Source: Blastocladiella britannica (lineage: Eukaryota; Blastocladiomycota; Blastocladiomycetes; Blastocladiales; Blastocladiaceae). Taken from it: a DNA stretch of 40,152 nt. Position 1 is the stretch's first letter; each line of letters starts with the position of its first letter. Of this stretch, positions 1-10,001 are shown piece after piece. The position numbers and the translations under genes were made by a program. The notes under the pieces are model-generated. The model saw nothing but the letters and a program-made list of their open reading frames with translations, had not been told where the DNA came from and did no database searches. The DNA is taken from contig MU624610.1 of assembly GCA_025349905.2 (NCBI GenBank), positions 1-40,152 of the forward strand. Direction: 5' to 3'.

Positions 1-165
1 AGCGGCTCAGGGTGCAGTCGGGTCATTGGCGCGGACCTGACAGCTGAAACAACCTGATTGTACGGATTCGTGGGAAGTTGCTTTGCTTCATTTTTTACGA
101 AAAAGTCAATATAAAAACGCTTCTATTCACGAACGACACACTCCTTGTATTGATTCATTGGATCC

Positions 166-1283
166 TTACTTATCCTCGCTCACTGCGCGACGAATCAGCA
201 ACAAGAACACCTCCTCGAGCGTCGACTGGCTCAGTCCCCACGACTCGACCACCTGCTTCCCACTGGGCGAGTCCAGCACTTTAATGAACGCGGGTACCTT
301 GTGAACGGCCGAGGGCGGCAGCCGGAACACCAGCGCGCCAGCCGAGTCATCTTCGAGCGTGGCCTCGGGCACCGCCGCGGTGACCATGGCTTTCGCCGCA
401 TCCACGTTCTCCACCCGCGTCATCAGCCCAATCCGGTACCCCTCACCAAACTTGTTCTTGAGCCGGATTCCGGTGCCCAATGCGTGTAGACGGCCGCGGG
501 CCATGACGGCAACCCGATCTCCCACTATACTCATTTTTTTGCTCAGTTATGATTCGCAAGTATTGGGCAAAGTATGTAAACGTACGAGCATCGGCCTCTT
601 CCATGGCGTGCGTGGTCAAAATGCAGCACCGGCCGACCTTGAACGCCTCCAGGAACCCCCACACGGCGCGGCGGTTGACGGGATCCATGCCAGTCGTGGG
701 CTCGTCCAGAATCAGGAACTTAGGGTCGCCGATCGTCGACACCACGACTGAAAGACGGCGCTTCATACTGCACATGAAGAGGACCGTCAGTCATCAAGAT
801 AAACTAAAAGTGAAAGAAAAGATCAGCATACCCGCCTGAGTACGTCCCAGCGAAATGGTTCTTGACTTTGGTCAACCGCACGGCCTCCAGCCGCTCGTCA
901 ATGACCCGCTGAATCTCTTTACGCGACAAACACTTGATCCCGCCATACAACTCGACGTGCTCGGCCGCCGTCAAATCGTTGAACAAGATATCGTGCTGCG
1001 GGCAAATGCCCATCTGCGACCGGATCGCGTCCATGTCCTGCTTGACAGATTTGCCGAAAATCAATGCGTTGCCTGCAGTCGGCGGGGTCAAGCCCGAAAG
1101 CATCGACATGGTCGTGGACTTGCCGGCGCCGTTCTGGCCCAGCAGCGCCAATAGCTGGCCCTCTTCAATGTTCAGGCACAGCGACCGCACGGCGACCTTG
1201 TCGAGCTTGGACGCGCCAAACATCGAGTTGCGGTACACTTTGCGTAGGTTGCCGATCCGGATCGCGGCCGGTGCATCTAATTC

Positions 1284-1314
<31 letters not shown>

Positions 1315-3271
1315 TGAGCATGAGTCGTACAATCCACAGAATAATGGTCGGGCAAAACGTACTCTCGTCAAACGCGCGCTTGCGCTCTTCGGCCACATCG
1401 TCGTCCTCGTTGGCGACCTTAAACTCGTCCTTGTCGCCCAGCGGCATGTACTTTTTCACAAACCCCGTCAGCGTTTCGCCGGCGGTCTTGCCGAATCCCC
1501 AGTACCGCGGGGTCAAGAAGAACCAGGGCGCCTCGGCCTTGCCGTACTCGTCGGGGATCACCTTGTCAAAGTACGCCGCCAGAACCGCGTACACGACAAT
1601 GTTCATGATCAGTAGGTTGAGCGTCGACGCCGGGTACGGCACCGACGGAAGCTCGTTGTTGTCGCCGTACCCGGCCAGCTGGTTGGATGGCAAGGGCTGG
1701 TACAGCGCCGAGAACGGGAATCCGGGGCCGGGGATCGAGGTGGCCGTCTATTGATCACTTACTTAAGAGTCAGCACACAGAAGCATATGAAAATGAATAA
1801 AGGAAAAAGCGTACCAAGAAATCGTACTTGCCCGTAGTCAAGGTAGTAATGTCCAAGAACAGTTTCCCAAAGTTAAAGAACGGCAAGTGCATCAGCAGGT
1901 AGTAAATGTACGACGGCGTTCCCGAGTAGAACCAAATGTATCCGACGTAAGCGGTCGAGAACGCGAACGACATGAACACCAGGCCAATGATGAACACGAA
2001 CATGCCGATCATGACCGCGACGCGCGCGCGGCGGCAGAACGCGGTGATAAAGAACGCGAAGCTGACCATCGCCAGGCCAAACAGCAAAAACACAATGTAC
2101 AGCACCAGGAAATCGGCCTGCGTGAACACCGTGAACTGGCAAACGATGCCCATGACGACCGTCACCAGCGCCGCAATGGCCACCAGCACCGCGCGGGAAA
2201 GAAACATGGTCACCCAGTACACGGACGCGCGCAAGCCCATGGTGGCCATGGCGTGCCGCAGCAGCAGCTCCTTCTCGGTCACCACGTCCTGCAGCACCGC
2301 GATGAAAATTACCATCACGCTGCAGAAAAAGAACATCGGGCCCAAGTTGGACACGATAAAGTCCGGAACGTAAGTGGGCTTCACCGTCGGCCAGTCCTTG
2401 ATGTTCATGTTGAGGATCTGCTGGTTGCCCGACGCGACAGTCGAGATCGAGCCCGGGTTCGCCACCGCGTTCGGAGTGCCCGCGACGGCCAAGATCGCCT
2501 CGTCAATTGCGCGCTGCATCGACAAAATCAGGCCGCCGATGCTGTCGGTGCCGTTGGCGGCGGTGGTGCTGTTGTACCACAGCTGGTAGCGGGCATTGGG
2601 CAGGGGAGCTTGAAAGTCGACGCCAAACAGCGTGGTGTTAGGGTTGGCCAGAACGTAGCTGTAGATGGACGCCGGGTTGTCGATGGGCACGATCCCGTAC
2701 TGCGAGGTCGGGGCCGGGGATGAGGCTATGTTGTTCCAGTGAGATTCTTGTCGCACTCACAATAATTCAATAAAATGAAAAGCGTACCAGTCCAAGGAGA
2801 TCCCGATTCAATCGCCAAGTTGGCTCCACCGCGAGCCGTGTTCTTGGCAGCGAACGTGTTCATGATGAGCTTGAAGTCGGGGGTACTGGGCGTGTAAAAC
2901 AGCGTGACGCAGGGGGCCAAAGCCACGACTCCCTGACACATGGGGATCGGCGAGAGCGGGTACTCTTGCGGGTGCGGAGTTTCCCGCGACTGTCGGATCA
3001 CGTACAGCCGCTGCAGCAGACCCAGCAGCAGCGTGAACAGCACGGGCGCCACCACCGCCTGCGCGAGCGTGGCCTTCTTGTACCGCAGAAAGATCAGGAT
3101 AAAATTGCGCTTCAGCAGCACCAGAAACTGGTTGAGCCAGATCGGAAGCGTCGACATCTCCAGCTCGTGCATCGTGTACTTTTTCACCACGTGCTGGGCC
3201 AGGTGGTTTTCCGAGCCGCCGATGGTCGGCTTATGCGCAGCGTCGGGTGAGGGGGATGGATCGGCCGCCAT
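166..3271 (-). CDS. Half-size ABCA-type ABC transporter, 6 exons
   Basis: Spliced model, minus strand: 3271-2788, 2746-1815, 1747-1363, 1276-832, 767-586, 524-166, giving 928 aa. Every join keeps frame and restores a conserved block. One membrane segment lies near residues 55-75, followed by a long extracytoplasmic loop, a cluster of membrane spans and a single nucleotide-binding domain. The NBD shows Walker A GQNGAGKST (about 647-655), a Q-loop glutamine in GICPQHD (694), signature YSGGMKRRLS built across an intron (about 746-755), Walker B FLILDEP (D770, E771) and the H-loop histidine in TTHAMEEAD (802). The segment EYGKAEAPWFFLTPRYWG just before the NBD is typical of the ABCA family. One TMD plus one NBD makes this a half transporter, like plant and protist ABCA members, so it probably dimerises. 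ABCA proteins usually move lipids or other hydrophobic compounds; the substrate here is unknown. It diverges from the NUDCD1-like gene. Confidence 0.9.
1284..1310. repeat. 27-nt A homopolymer inside ABCA intron 3
   Basis: An uninterrupted run of 27 A on the plus strand, read as poly-T by the ABCA gene. It lies inside the 86-nt intron 1277-1362 and ends 7 nt before the acceptor (ATTAG). In gene orientation it forms an extreme polypyrimidine tract. It is a likely length-variable microsatellite and may be miscounted in the assembly. Confidence 0.9.
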
Positions 3272-3872
3272 TTTTTATACGCCTGCGATGGGTGGGAAAT
3301 GCTGCAGGTCGTGTGGGGCAGGCAGAGTGGCGCAGTCGCAAAATAGAGTCAAAATGCGCAACGATTCAGAAAAGATTGGACAGCGAGCAGCTCACTGTAC
3401 AAAAAAAAAAATATGGCGAGCGAAAGGGAAATTGGGGGGGGGAGGGAATATTTGATTGAGCGCGAGGGCAAATTCAGTGGAAATAGCGGAACCAGCGATT
3501 CCAATGGCAGGGTTCCGATGTCAATTCGTCAGCGGTAGAAAAACGTTGCCCTTGAAGAAGAAGGGGAGGAGATCGCTCGTATTAGTATGAAATGGCCTTG
3601 CATTGGCGTCGGACGGACGGCCAGGCAGTGTGCACCAACATAGTAATCATATTTTTTTTGGCAATGCCAAGCCGGGGCAGAGGCATCGCCGTGAACGTTG
3701 AACGCGAGCGAAGCGAACCGACCCGGGTAAAGACTCCTTCACTTTTTCCGTGGATGGGTCTGTGGGGCGAGCAGTTCGCAGTGACACATCGGCCAAGCAC
3801 TCTATGGGCCTCGATCCCAGCGCGATGATCCTCTCGCTCTTTCGCCCAAACCAATTGATCGAACCTCTCAGT
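3272..3872. promoter_or_regulatory. Divergent intergenic region, ABCA / NUDCD1-like
   Basis: 601 bp separate the start codons of two divergently transcribed genes, so this stretch must hold both promoters and 5' leaders. It contains an 11-A run (3401-3411), a 9-G run (3434-3442) and an 8-T run (3651-3658). I see no convincing TATA box, RNA gene or open frame with a recognisable product. An in-frame ATG at 3750 would extend the NUDCD1-like protein by 41 residues, but that extension looks like leader sequence. Confidence 0.5.
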
Positions 3873-5993
3873 ATGGCTGCGATACCAACCGTATTACCGG
3901 CGCTCCTCCGCCCGCACTTTGAGTCGTACAAGCTATCCCCAACGCCGCTCCCGATTAGGGCTGCCTCGCTCCCACCGGCCGCGCCATCGCCTTTGTCGCT
4001 GCAAGCGCTCGATCGGGCCGCCACCGCCGCGCACCCGTCCCGCGCACACCCAGGGTACGCGTTGACCGCCGCGCGCGCGCTGGGCACCGCGTCGTCCACG
4101 CTAGTGCATGTTGGCCACGGCTCGCTCGCGTACCTGGACTCCTCCTGGCGCCTGGTGTTTGTGGACGACCGCGACGGCACCGAGTGGGCGTCGGTCCCGC
4201 TCCCACCGCCCGCATCGTCGACGATCACGCGCGATTCTCTGGCGCCGTCATTGGTCGTGGTGCGGCACGGTGCGCGCGTAGATGCCGCCGACGCGCTGGC
4301 CGAAGCCGGAGTTGGGGACGCCGCTGCCGTGGTGGTCGGGTACGGCGCGGGCGGCGTGCATGTGGTGCGGGTGTCCGACGCGATTGGGTCACCACCGGCG
4401 CCTGTGCTCGTGCACTCGGCCGATCTGGGTATGCCGCTGTGCTTGATGGTGGCCGCAACTCTGGTCGATACCACGGAAATGGACATGGACGGTGGGGAAG
4501 CAACCTCCTGGACGGCCACGATCGCTGCCTACTCGTACCATATCGATGCGCCGACCGCCGACCCTTCATCTGGTCCAACTTTACCTGAGCGGTCCCAGAT
4601 CGGGTGGTCGCGGCACACGGCTCCTGGAGCTCGTCCCACCACTGTATTCGAGGGCCGCACGCTGCGAGTTGTGCTCGACGGCACCGTCTCAACTGCCGAT
4701 CGAATTCGGCTGGTCAGTCCGGCGCCCGAGTGGGAGTCGGCGACCCACCCGACCTATGCGCGGGTGACCGTGGACGCCGACACGGGCGACGTGACTACCG
4801 TGGTCGGGTGTCATGCCGAGATTCGCGCACCGCAAGCATCGTCATCAACCAAGAGCGACGACGCCATGGACGTGGATGACAATGATAACGAGGAGCCAAT
4901 GCCGTCGATTTCGACCGTGCAACAAGTCCGCGGCGGCCGCGCGTCGTGGGCGTGGCAGCAAACCACCACCGACCTGACCATCACCGTGCGCCTTGCCGCG
5001 GCCATTTCGCCCCGCGCCGTCAAGTGCGTGATCCGAGCCGCCACACTCGCGCTCTCAGTGACTGGCCTTGATTCAGCAGGAGCCGCAGCAACGGCCGTAT
5101 TTCCCAGCGGCATCGCAATGCTGTGGGCCGACGTGGTTCCCGACGAGTCCGTGTGGACGCTCGAGGACGCCGGCACGGTCCTGGTGGTGCACCTGGAGAA
5201 ACGCGACCACGGAACACGGTGGCCGCAGCTCCGTGCCAATGCGGCCACGCCACTGGAAACCGTCGACGACGCCGATCTACGCGAAATGCGTGCCCGGCTC
5301 GAAAAGTACCACGACCAGCCCGGCGACACCGATCAGGTCGCCACTGCGGTCCCTCGCCCACAAGCCCCCGGGATCGCGGTCGGCGGCGCACTGGCCGACG
5401 TCGAGGACGTGGACGTGGCAGCCGAATCCGTGTCGCTGTCGGTGGCCGAGGTGCGGCACGCTGGCCGTTCAGTTCGTGCGGCTACGTGCGCATCGCTCGC
5501 CGTGCAGTGCGCGCTGTGGCCTGCGGGGGTCGCGTGCAAGTACGACGTGGACGCCGTGCTATTGACCCCATCGGCTACTTACGTGGATGACGCTTCGTCG
5601 TCCCCGCTATTGATTCATACCGGAACCGCGCCGGCCCTCGCGTACGTGCTGGCGTCCAAGCGCGACCGCCGCGCTGCTGTCGCGACTCACCAGTGGGCGG
5701 CGGTCGTGGATACCCGCGGCACGCTCGCCGTGTACGGGTACGGCGCTCCTGACTCAACCTCGTTGCCGACCACTGCCGAAGAAGACCAGGAGATGATACA
5801 GCAGCGGTTCGCTCCCCAGTGGCTGGTCGGTGTACCTCCTTCGCTGACATGCGGCGGTGCCGTCGAGCACGGCGACGACCCCGAGGTCGCGGGGATGTGT
5901 GTGGTACCCGCCAACGACGGATCGGGCCGTGCACGCGGCGTGGCGGTCGCAGCGGCGGCCGGAATCTGGTTTGTGGATATTCCCTCCTCCTGA
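3873..5993 (+). CDS. NUDCD1: NudC domain-containing protein 1 (NUDCD1/CML66) homologue
   Basis: Single-exon frame of 706 aa from the ATG at 3873. This start puts LLRPHFESYKLSPTPLP near the N-terminus, matching the N-terminal block of animal NUDCD1; the longer frame from 3750 adds 41 unrelated residues. A CS/NudC domain spans about residues 350-455, with WAWQQTTTDLTITVRL, the VPDESVWTLED strand and a closing WPQL. The C-terminal segment CKYDVDAVLLTP followed by YVLASKRDRR is diagnostic of the NUDCD1 family. The flanking halves are expected to form a beta-propeller. CS domains bind client proteins and co-chaperones, and animal NUDCD1 has been tied to Hsp90 and COPI client handling. Short acidic and serine-rich insertions account for its extra length over the roughly 580-aa animal protein. 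Confidence 0.85.
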   Translation: MAAIPTVLPALLRPHFESYKLSPTPLPIRAASLPPAAPSPLSLQALDRAATAAHPSRAHPGYALTAARALGTASSTLVHVGHGSLAYLDSSWRLVFVDDRDGTEWASVPLPPPASSTITRDSLAPSLVVVRHGARVDAADALAEAGVGDAAAVVVGYGAGGVHVVRVSDAIGSPPAPVLVHSADLGMPLCLMVAATLVDTTEMDMDGGEATSWTATIAAYSYHIDAPTADPSSGPTLPERSQIGWSRHTAPGARPTTVFEGRTLRVVLDGTVSTADRIRLVSPAPEWESATHPTYARVTVDADTGDVTTVVGCHAEIRAPQASSSTKSDDAMDVDDNDNEEPMPSISTVQQVRGGRASWAWQQTTTDLTITVRLAAAISPRAVKCVIRAATLALSVTGLDSAGAAATAVFPSGIAMLWADVVPDESVWTLEDAGTVLVVHLEKRDHGTRWPQLRANAATPLETVDDADLREMRARLEKYHDQPGDTDQVATAVPRPQAPGIAVGGALADVEDVDVAAESVSLSVAEVRHAGRSVRAATCASLAVQCALWPAGVACKYDVDAVLLTPSATYVDDASSSPLLIHTGTAPALAYVLASKRDRRAAVATHQWAAVVDTRGTLAVYGYGAPDSTSLPTTAEEDQEMIQQRFAPQWLVGVPPSLTCGGAVEHGDDPEVAGMCVVPANDGSGRARGVAVAAAAGIWFVDIPSS

Positions 5994-6419
5994 CCCAACC
6001 ATAAAAAGTAGCATGTTGTAATAATGTTTAGTACCTGGAGCCCTCCCGGCGGTGCGCGCTCGGCAGAGACTATGAGGCCAGCTGTCAATCTGGACGCCGA
6101 GATATGTGCAATGGCAATGGCAGAAGAAGTATAAAAAAATACTGCTCCAACCATCACCATTACACCAGTTGCGCGACAGACGCAGCGAGAGCAAGTGCCC
6201 GGCAAGACGCCAGGCGAGAGAGCTCGTCTACTGTTTAACGTATACTGGTCGAAAAACCAAGTATTCACAGTCGCTGTACATCCTGTCGCCGGCGCGTGGA
6301 TAAATTTTCCAGAGAGGAGTTAGATGCACGTCACGAAAATCAATTTTGTAGTGTTTTTTTTTTGAACGTGCATGGTTACTACCAAATTCATCTTCTAAAA
6401 AGTCTATGTATTCTCGAAT
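5994..6419. other. Convergent 3' intergenic region
   Basis: 426 bp between two stop codons facing each other, from the NUDCD1-like gene and the LRR protein. It is AT-richer than the flanking coding DNA and has a 10-T run at 6354-6363. I see no convincing gene, RNA or repeat. It presumably holds both 3' UTRs. Confidence 0.6.
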
Positions 6420-7386
6420 CTAGACAACCTCGGGAACGGGGGCAAGGGTAGCAGGAGCAGAAAATGGAGCAGGAGTCACAACAGCAACAACAGCAGGAGC
6501 AGTAGCGGCGTCGATCGCGGCCTTCCACCCGGTCGCCTTGTCGGCCGCGAGCTTGGCATTGAGTTTACGCCGCTGCCGGATCAGCCGCACCATCCCCACC
6601 AGGGCGATCAAGGTCAAGATGGCTGCTACCGACAGAGTCATGATCACGATCTTGTTGGACAAGTCGATGAACTTGTCGGTAAAATCTGGGTCCAAGTTGG
6701 TGGTCGAGGTCGAGGTAGGCCGCTGCAGGGCCGTGTTGGTAGGCGTGCAGTAGGGAACATTGGGAACGACGCACTTGGACGGCAGGATGCCATCGTGGCA
6801 CGTGAATGAATTGCCTCCACCGACCAGCGCGCATGTGGTGTTGCTGTTACTGCTCGACAGCGAAAAGGGTGGGATGCGGCCTATGAGTGAGTTGTTGGAG
6901 AGGTCACTGCAGAAAAATGATCCACTCAGGTCAGGGAAACAATTGAGACTATCTATGGAAAAGCCGACGTACATGTCACGCAAATTCAAAAGCAGGCCGA
7001 TCGACGGCGGGATCGGGCCGCTGAGGGCATTGTTGCTTAGGTTCCTATATACAATGTCGTGTTGTGAGGTGTTGTAACGACAACTAAGAAAAGAAATAAT
7101 GTTACAATGACTGCAGGTACGACAGATCGCCAATGCTGCTGGGAATGACGCCGTGAATATTTTGGTTGGCGAGGGACCTGAAGCGGAAAAAAATGGTGAG
7201 ACAGAGTTTAGTTTGTTTCAAGAAAGGCGAAGCGAAAACGCACAAGCTAACAACGCGGCTGCTGGGTGCGGCAGTGCACGTAACGCCCGGCCAGGTGCAG
7301 CACGAGGTCGAATGGGTCGGGTCCACAGTGCGGTCCCACGCAAACCGGTTCAAAATGACGCAGTCCCTGAGCAGGTTCGCGTCCAT
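6420..7386 (-). CDS. Short LRR receptor-like single-span membrane protein, 4 exons
   Basis: Spliced model, minus strand: 7386-7244, 7177-7106, 7044-6973, 6906-6420, giving 257 aa. The N-terminus carries an LRRNT_2-like cap ending CCTWPGVTC. Plant-type leucine-rich repeats follow (LSLANQNIHGVIPSSIGDL, LNLSNNALSGPIPPSIGLL, DLSNNSLIGRIPP). Next come a Cys-containing linker, a Thr/Ser-rich stretch, one membrane span (IVIMTLSVAAILTLIALV), a basic stop-transfer RLIRQRRK and an Ala/Pro-rich tail. No kinase domain is present. Exons 2 and 3 are each exactly 72 nt, one 24-residue repeat, with phase-2 introns on both sides. The splicing is well supported because it rebuilds each repeat. The start is less sure: MDANLLRDC gives no signal peptide, and no leader exon is apparent upstream. 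Likely a cell-surface recognition protein; ligand unknown. Confidence 0.75.
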
Positions 7387-7444
7387 ATTTTTTCTATTCG
7401 TTGGAATGATGCTCTTTGAGAGAGAGAAATCGTAAAAGTAAAAA

Positions 7445-7789
7445 ATGCCAGTCCTCGTACGTCGTGACGACGTGACCATTAACACCGCGCCCGCAGCAGG
7501 AGTGGTCGTTCTGACCGTGGTAGTGTTTGTCTTGCTGGCGCTGTGCATTGGCGCCTGCGTGTACTACCAGTACCTCAAAATCCAAGCTCGCAAGCTGGCG
7601 CGGGATCGGAAGTTGGCCGTGGCCGCTGCCGCCAAGGCCAAGGCCAGTACTCCGGCAGCAGGACCAGCAGTCACCGAACGTCGCATCTCAACGTTTGACG
7701 CTCCCACTCCCCAAGAAGCGTCTGCAGCAACCCTCGCGGTTCCAAGCGCCCCTGCCGCAGATTCTGCGTCCGTCTCGAGTCAATGGTAG
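7445..7789 (+). CDS. Small single-span membrane protein of unknown function
   Basis: An intronless frame of 114 aa. The ATG at 7445 follows a run of A (A at -3). A strongly hydrophobic stretch (about residues 20-42, VVVLTVVVFVLLALCIGAC) is followed by a basic segment with ARKLARDRK and then an Ala/Pro/Ser-rich tail. It has no signal peptide cleavage site and no recognised domain. The order of span, basic cluster and Ala-rich tail resembles the C-terminus of the LRR protein on the opposite strand, whose start codon is only 58 bp away. The tail may be cytoplasmic and the span a signal anchor. Function is not known. The composition argues for a real gene, but transcript support is needed. Confidence 0.55.
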   Translation: MPVLVRRDDVTINTAPAAGVVVLTVVVFVLLALCIGACVYYQYLKIQARKLARDRKLAVAAAAKAKASTPAAGPAVTERRISTFDAPTPQEASAATLAVPSAPAADSASVSSQW

Positions 7790-7926
7790 AGAAATATGGT
7801 TTAATAGAAATAGACTTGCTGTCCTTGTGCTGGTCTGATCCCCTCGGCGAAAGCAAGTTCCCTTGCAATGCTCGAAAAGCTCTTAGCAAACGTGCCACCA
7901 AAGAAAATTCAACGCGTCAAGACAGA

Positions 7927-9790
7927 ATGCTGCCAACACCATTACTGATATCGCGCCCGCTGCCGTCGCGCATGTCGCCCCTTGCGCGCCTGCTCCTTGG
8001 CGCCCTCTTGCTGACGAGTGCGCTGGTGCTGCTCGAGCACCGTCGCCGCGCGTTGCTGCTGCCCACCACTCTTGACCACGACGACCACGACGACAAGCCT
8101 GGAGACCCACCGCGCCGCATGCCGTTGCTGGTGTGGTCGAAATGTAAATTATCTCCATTTATTGTTTCTGTATAATCGTCACTCATTATTTGCAATTCTG
8201 AAGGGTACGATAACACACACTTTTGGGAGGGCCGAAGGATCGACTACTGCGGGGCGGGCCGGCCAGCGTGCATTGTCACGCACGATCGTATGTAGTTGGC
8301 TTTTTGATATTTTTTCGTCCAACTCTTTTTTAATGACCATAACATCAGGCAAGGCCCTCGACAAGAGCCCGGTCGTGCTGTTCCACAACGTGGGTGCGTT
8401 TTTATGTGGAAATATCTCTGATTTCCTTTGCTTGATATTGATTGAGGAATTATACAGATTTCAAGGAAAACGACTTGCCGCCGCGCTCGCGCAACCAGCC
8501 ATGGATCTTGTTTGGCCGAGATGCGCCCATTCTGGTATGCTTGGCATTTTATGAAAGGACGCGTGGAACTATTAACTTAACCAAAATGCTCAGAACCCAT
8601 GGCAACTGTCCCCGTCCGCCATGCGCCACTTTGACATGAGCATGACGCACCGCACCGACAGCGATTTTCCGATCCCGTGGTTTGGCCGCTCGCTCGTGGA
8701 CGAGGCCACACGTCCGCTGCTGGACCGGCGGGTGGAGGGTAAGTTTGGTCGCTGGTACGACTTGCCGCCCGTGGTGTGGGCCGAAAACGACTGCTCACCC
8801 AACTCGCGGTACCCGGCGATTGTCCGCGAGCTGGCGAAACGGCTGCCGATCGACTCGTACGGCGGGTGTCTGCGTAACGTCACGGATGGCCGCGACTATG
8901 GCGATTGTTTGTCTCATTTCTTTTTTCTGGATGGTTGGGAGATACTGACTCCCCAAAATGATATTTAGCGGAATACCACGACCGGCTGATCGAGCCCTAC
9001 AAGTTCCTGCTGGTGCTCGAGTACGCGACATGCGACGGGTTCGCGCAAGACAAGCTAATGGATGCGCTCCGGGCCGGGATTGTCCCGATCGTAGGTGGCC
9101 CACGTGCAGCCTACGCCAACATCGCGCCGTCCCCCAACGCGTTTATTTACATGGACGAGTTCCGGACGCTCGACGATTTGGCCAGCTACGTCAAGCTCGC
9201 GGCCAACGACCGCAGCTTGTACATGACGCACCTCGAGTACCGTAACCCGAACCGTACCCGCACCGACGAAGACAAGGCGTGGCGCCGGCGCTGGCGGTCC
9301 GAACTCCCCCGTGGCGAGTGGTCGGGGTGGTGCAACTTGTGCGAAACCGCGACCCGCATGCACTTTGCCACGCTGCGCACCGCATTTGACTCCCAGGACG
9401 CGTTTGTGCGCGCGTTCCGGCACCGTCTGACGGACCAAATAACTTGTATGTTTTCCTTCATTATATTTGTTGTAAGGAGGCTCACCTCATTTAATATTAG
9501 GGCACGACACGGACGTGCGGGTCCCGCCATCGCCGTACGTGATCAAGTTCCTGAAATCGGTTCCCGACCCGGATCTGGACGAGGACCGCGCGCAGCTCCG
9601 GGCACCCTACATGGTGCAGCAACCCGACTTGTCGTGCGAGAACGGCAAGTGGGCGGCGCTCGATGCGCAGCACAAGCTCGAGGACGAGCGAGCCACGATT
9701 GAGCGCGAGTGGCTGGCCAAGCAGAGCCGGTCGGCACCGTCGGCCATGCTGTCTTCTAATAACGGCACTGGGAATGGTGACGCCGCATGA
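7927..9790 (+). CDS. GT10 family fucosyltransferase-like type II membrane protein, 7 exons
   Basis: Spliced model: 7927-8143, 8204-8287, 8349-8393, 8458-8534, 8594-8906, 8969-9445, 9501-9790, giving 500 aa. A signal anchor lies near residues 16-37 (LARLLLGALLLTSALVLL); M16 at 7972 is an alternative start. The joined exons give the GT10 order: a VVLFHN strand, QPWILF, the acceptor-side block VVWAENDCSPNSRYPAI with DSYGGC, and the donor block IEPYKFLLVLEYATCDGF, QDKLMDALRAGIVPIVGG and AFIYMDEF. These match alpha-1,3/4-fucosyltransferases, which transfer fucose from GDP-fucose to N-acetylglucosamine-containing glycans in the Golgi. The donor motif is atypical: EY replaces the usual EN, and QDKL replaces TEKL, though the lysine is kept. 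Specificity cannot be read from sequence. The next gene encodes a secreted wall-like protein, a possible but unproven class of acceptor. Confidence 0.82.
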
Positions 9791-9806
9791 TTGCGTGTGC
9801 CTGCTC

Positions 9807-9812
9807 AATAAA
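9807..9812 (+). terminator. AATAAA polyadenylation signal for the fucosyltransferase gene
   Basis: A perfect AATAAA starts 17 nt after the fucosyltransferase stop codon. Position and sequence fit a canonical poly(A) signal. Confidence 0.5.
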
Positions 9813-10001
9813 TAGACCAGAATTGGGCAATGAATTCATGACATTGAAGGTTGGACTACAAATACTGCGAGCCAGTCCTCGTCCTCACCTCACTCTCGAA
9901 ATCTACACAAGTTTGTTTATTTTGCACTTGCACTTGGGCTGGATCCACTGTTGCACAACCTACCTCGAAACCAAGACCTGCCTGTACCATATACTCATAA
10001 G

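Noticed and set aside
1284..1310. 27-A run as the tail of a retrotransposed element
   Set aside because: It lies wholly inside a short intron with no flanking element sequence or target-site duplication.
1887..2723. Plus-strand frame of 278 codons opposite the ABC transporter
   Set aside because: Charged low-complexity shadow of the transporter's membrane domain, which is unambiguous on the other strand.
3750..3872. Upstream in-frame ATG extending the NUDCD1-like protein by 41 aa
   Set aside because: Family alignment starts at the LLRPHFESYKLSPTPLP block right after the 3873 methionine; the extension has no family similarity.
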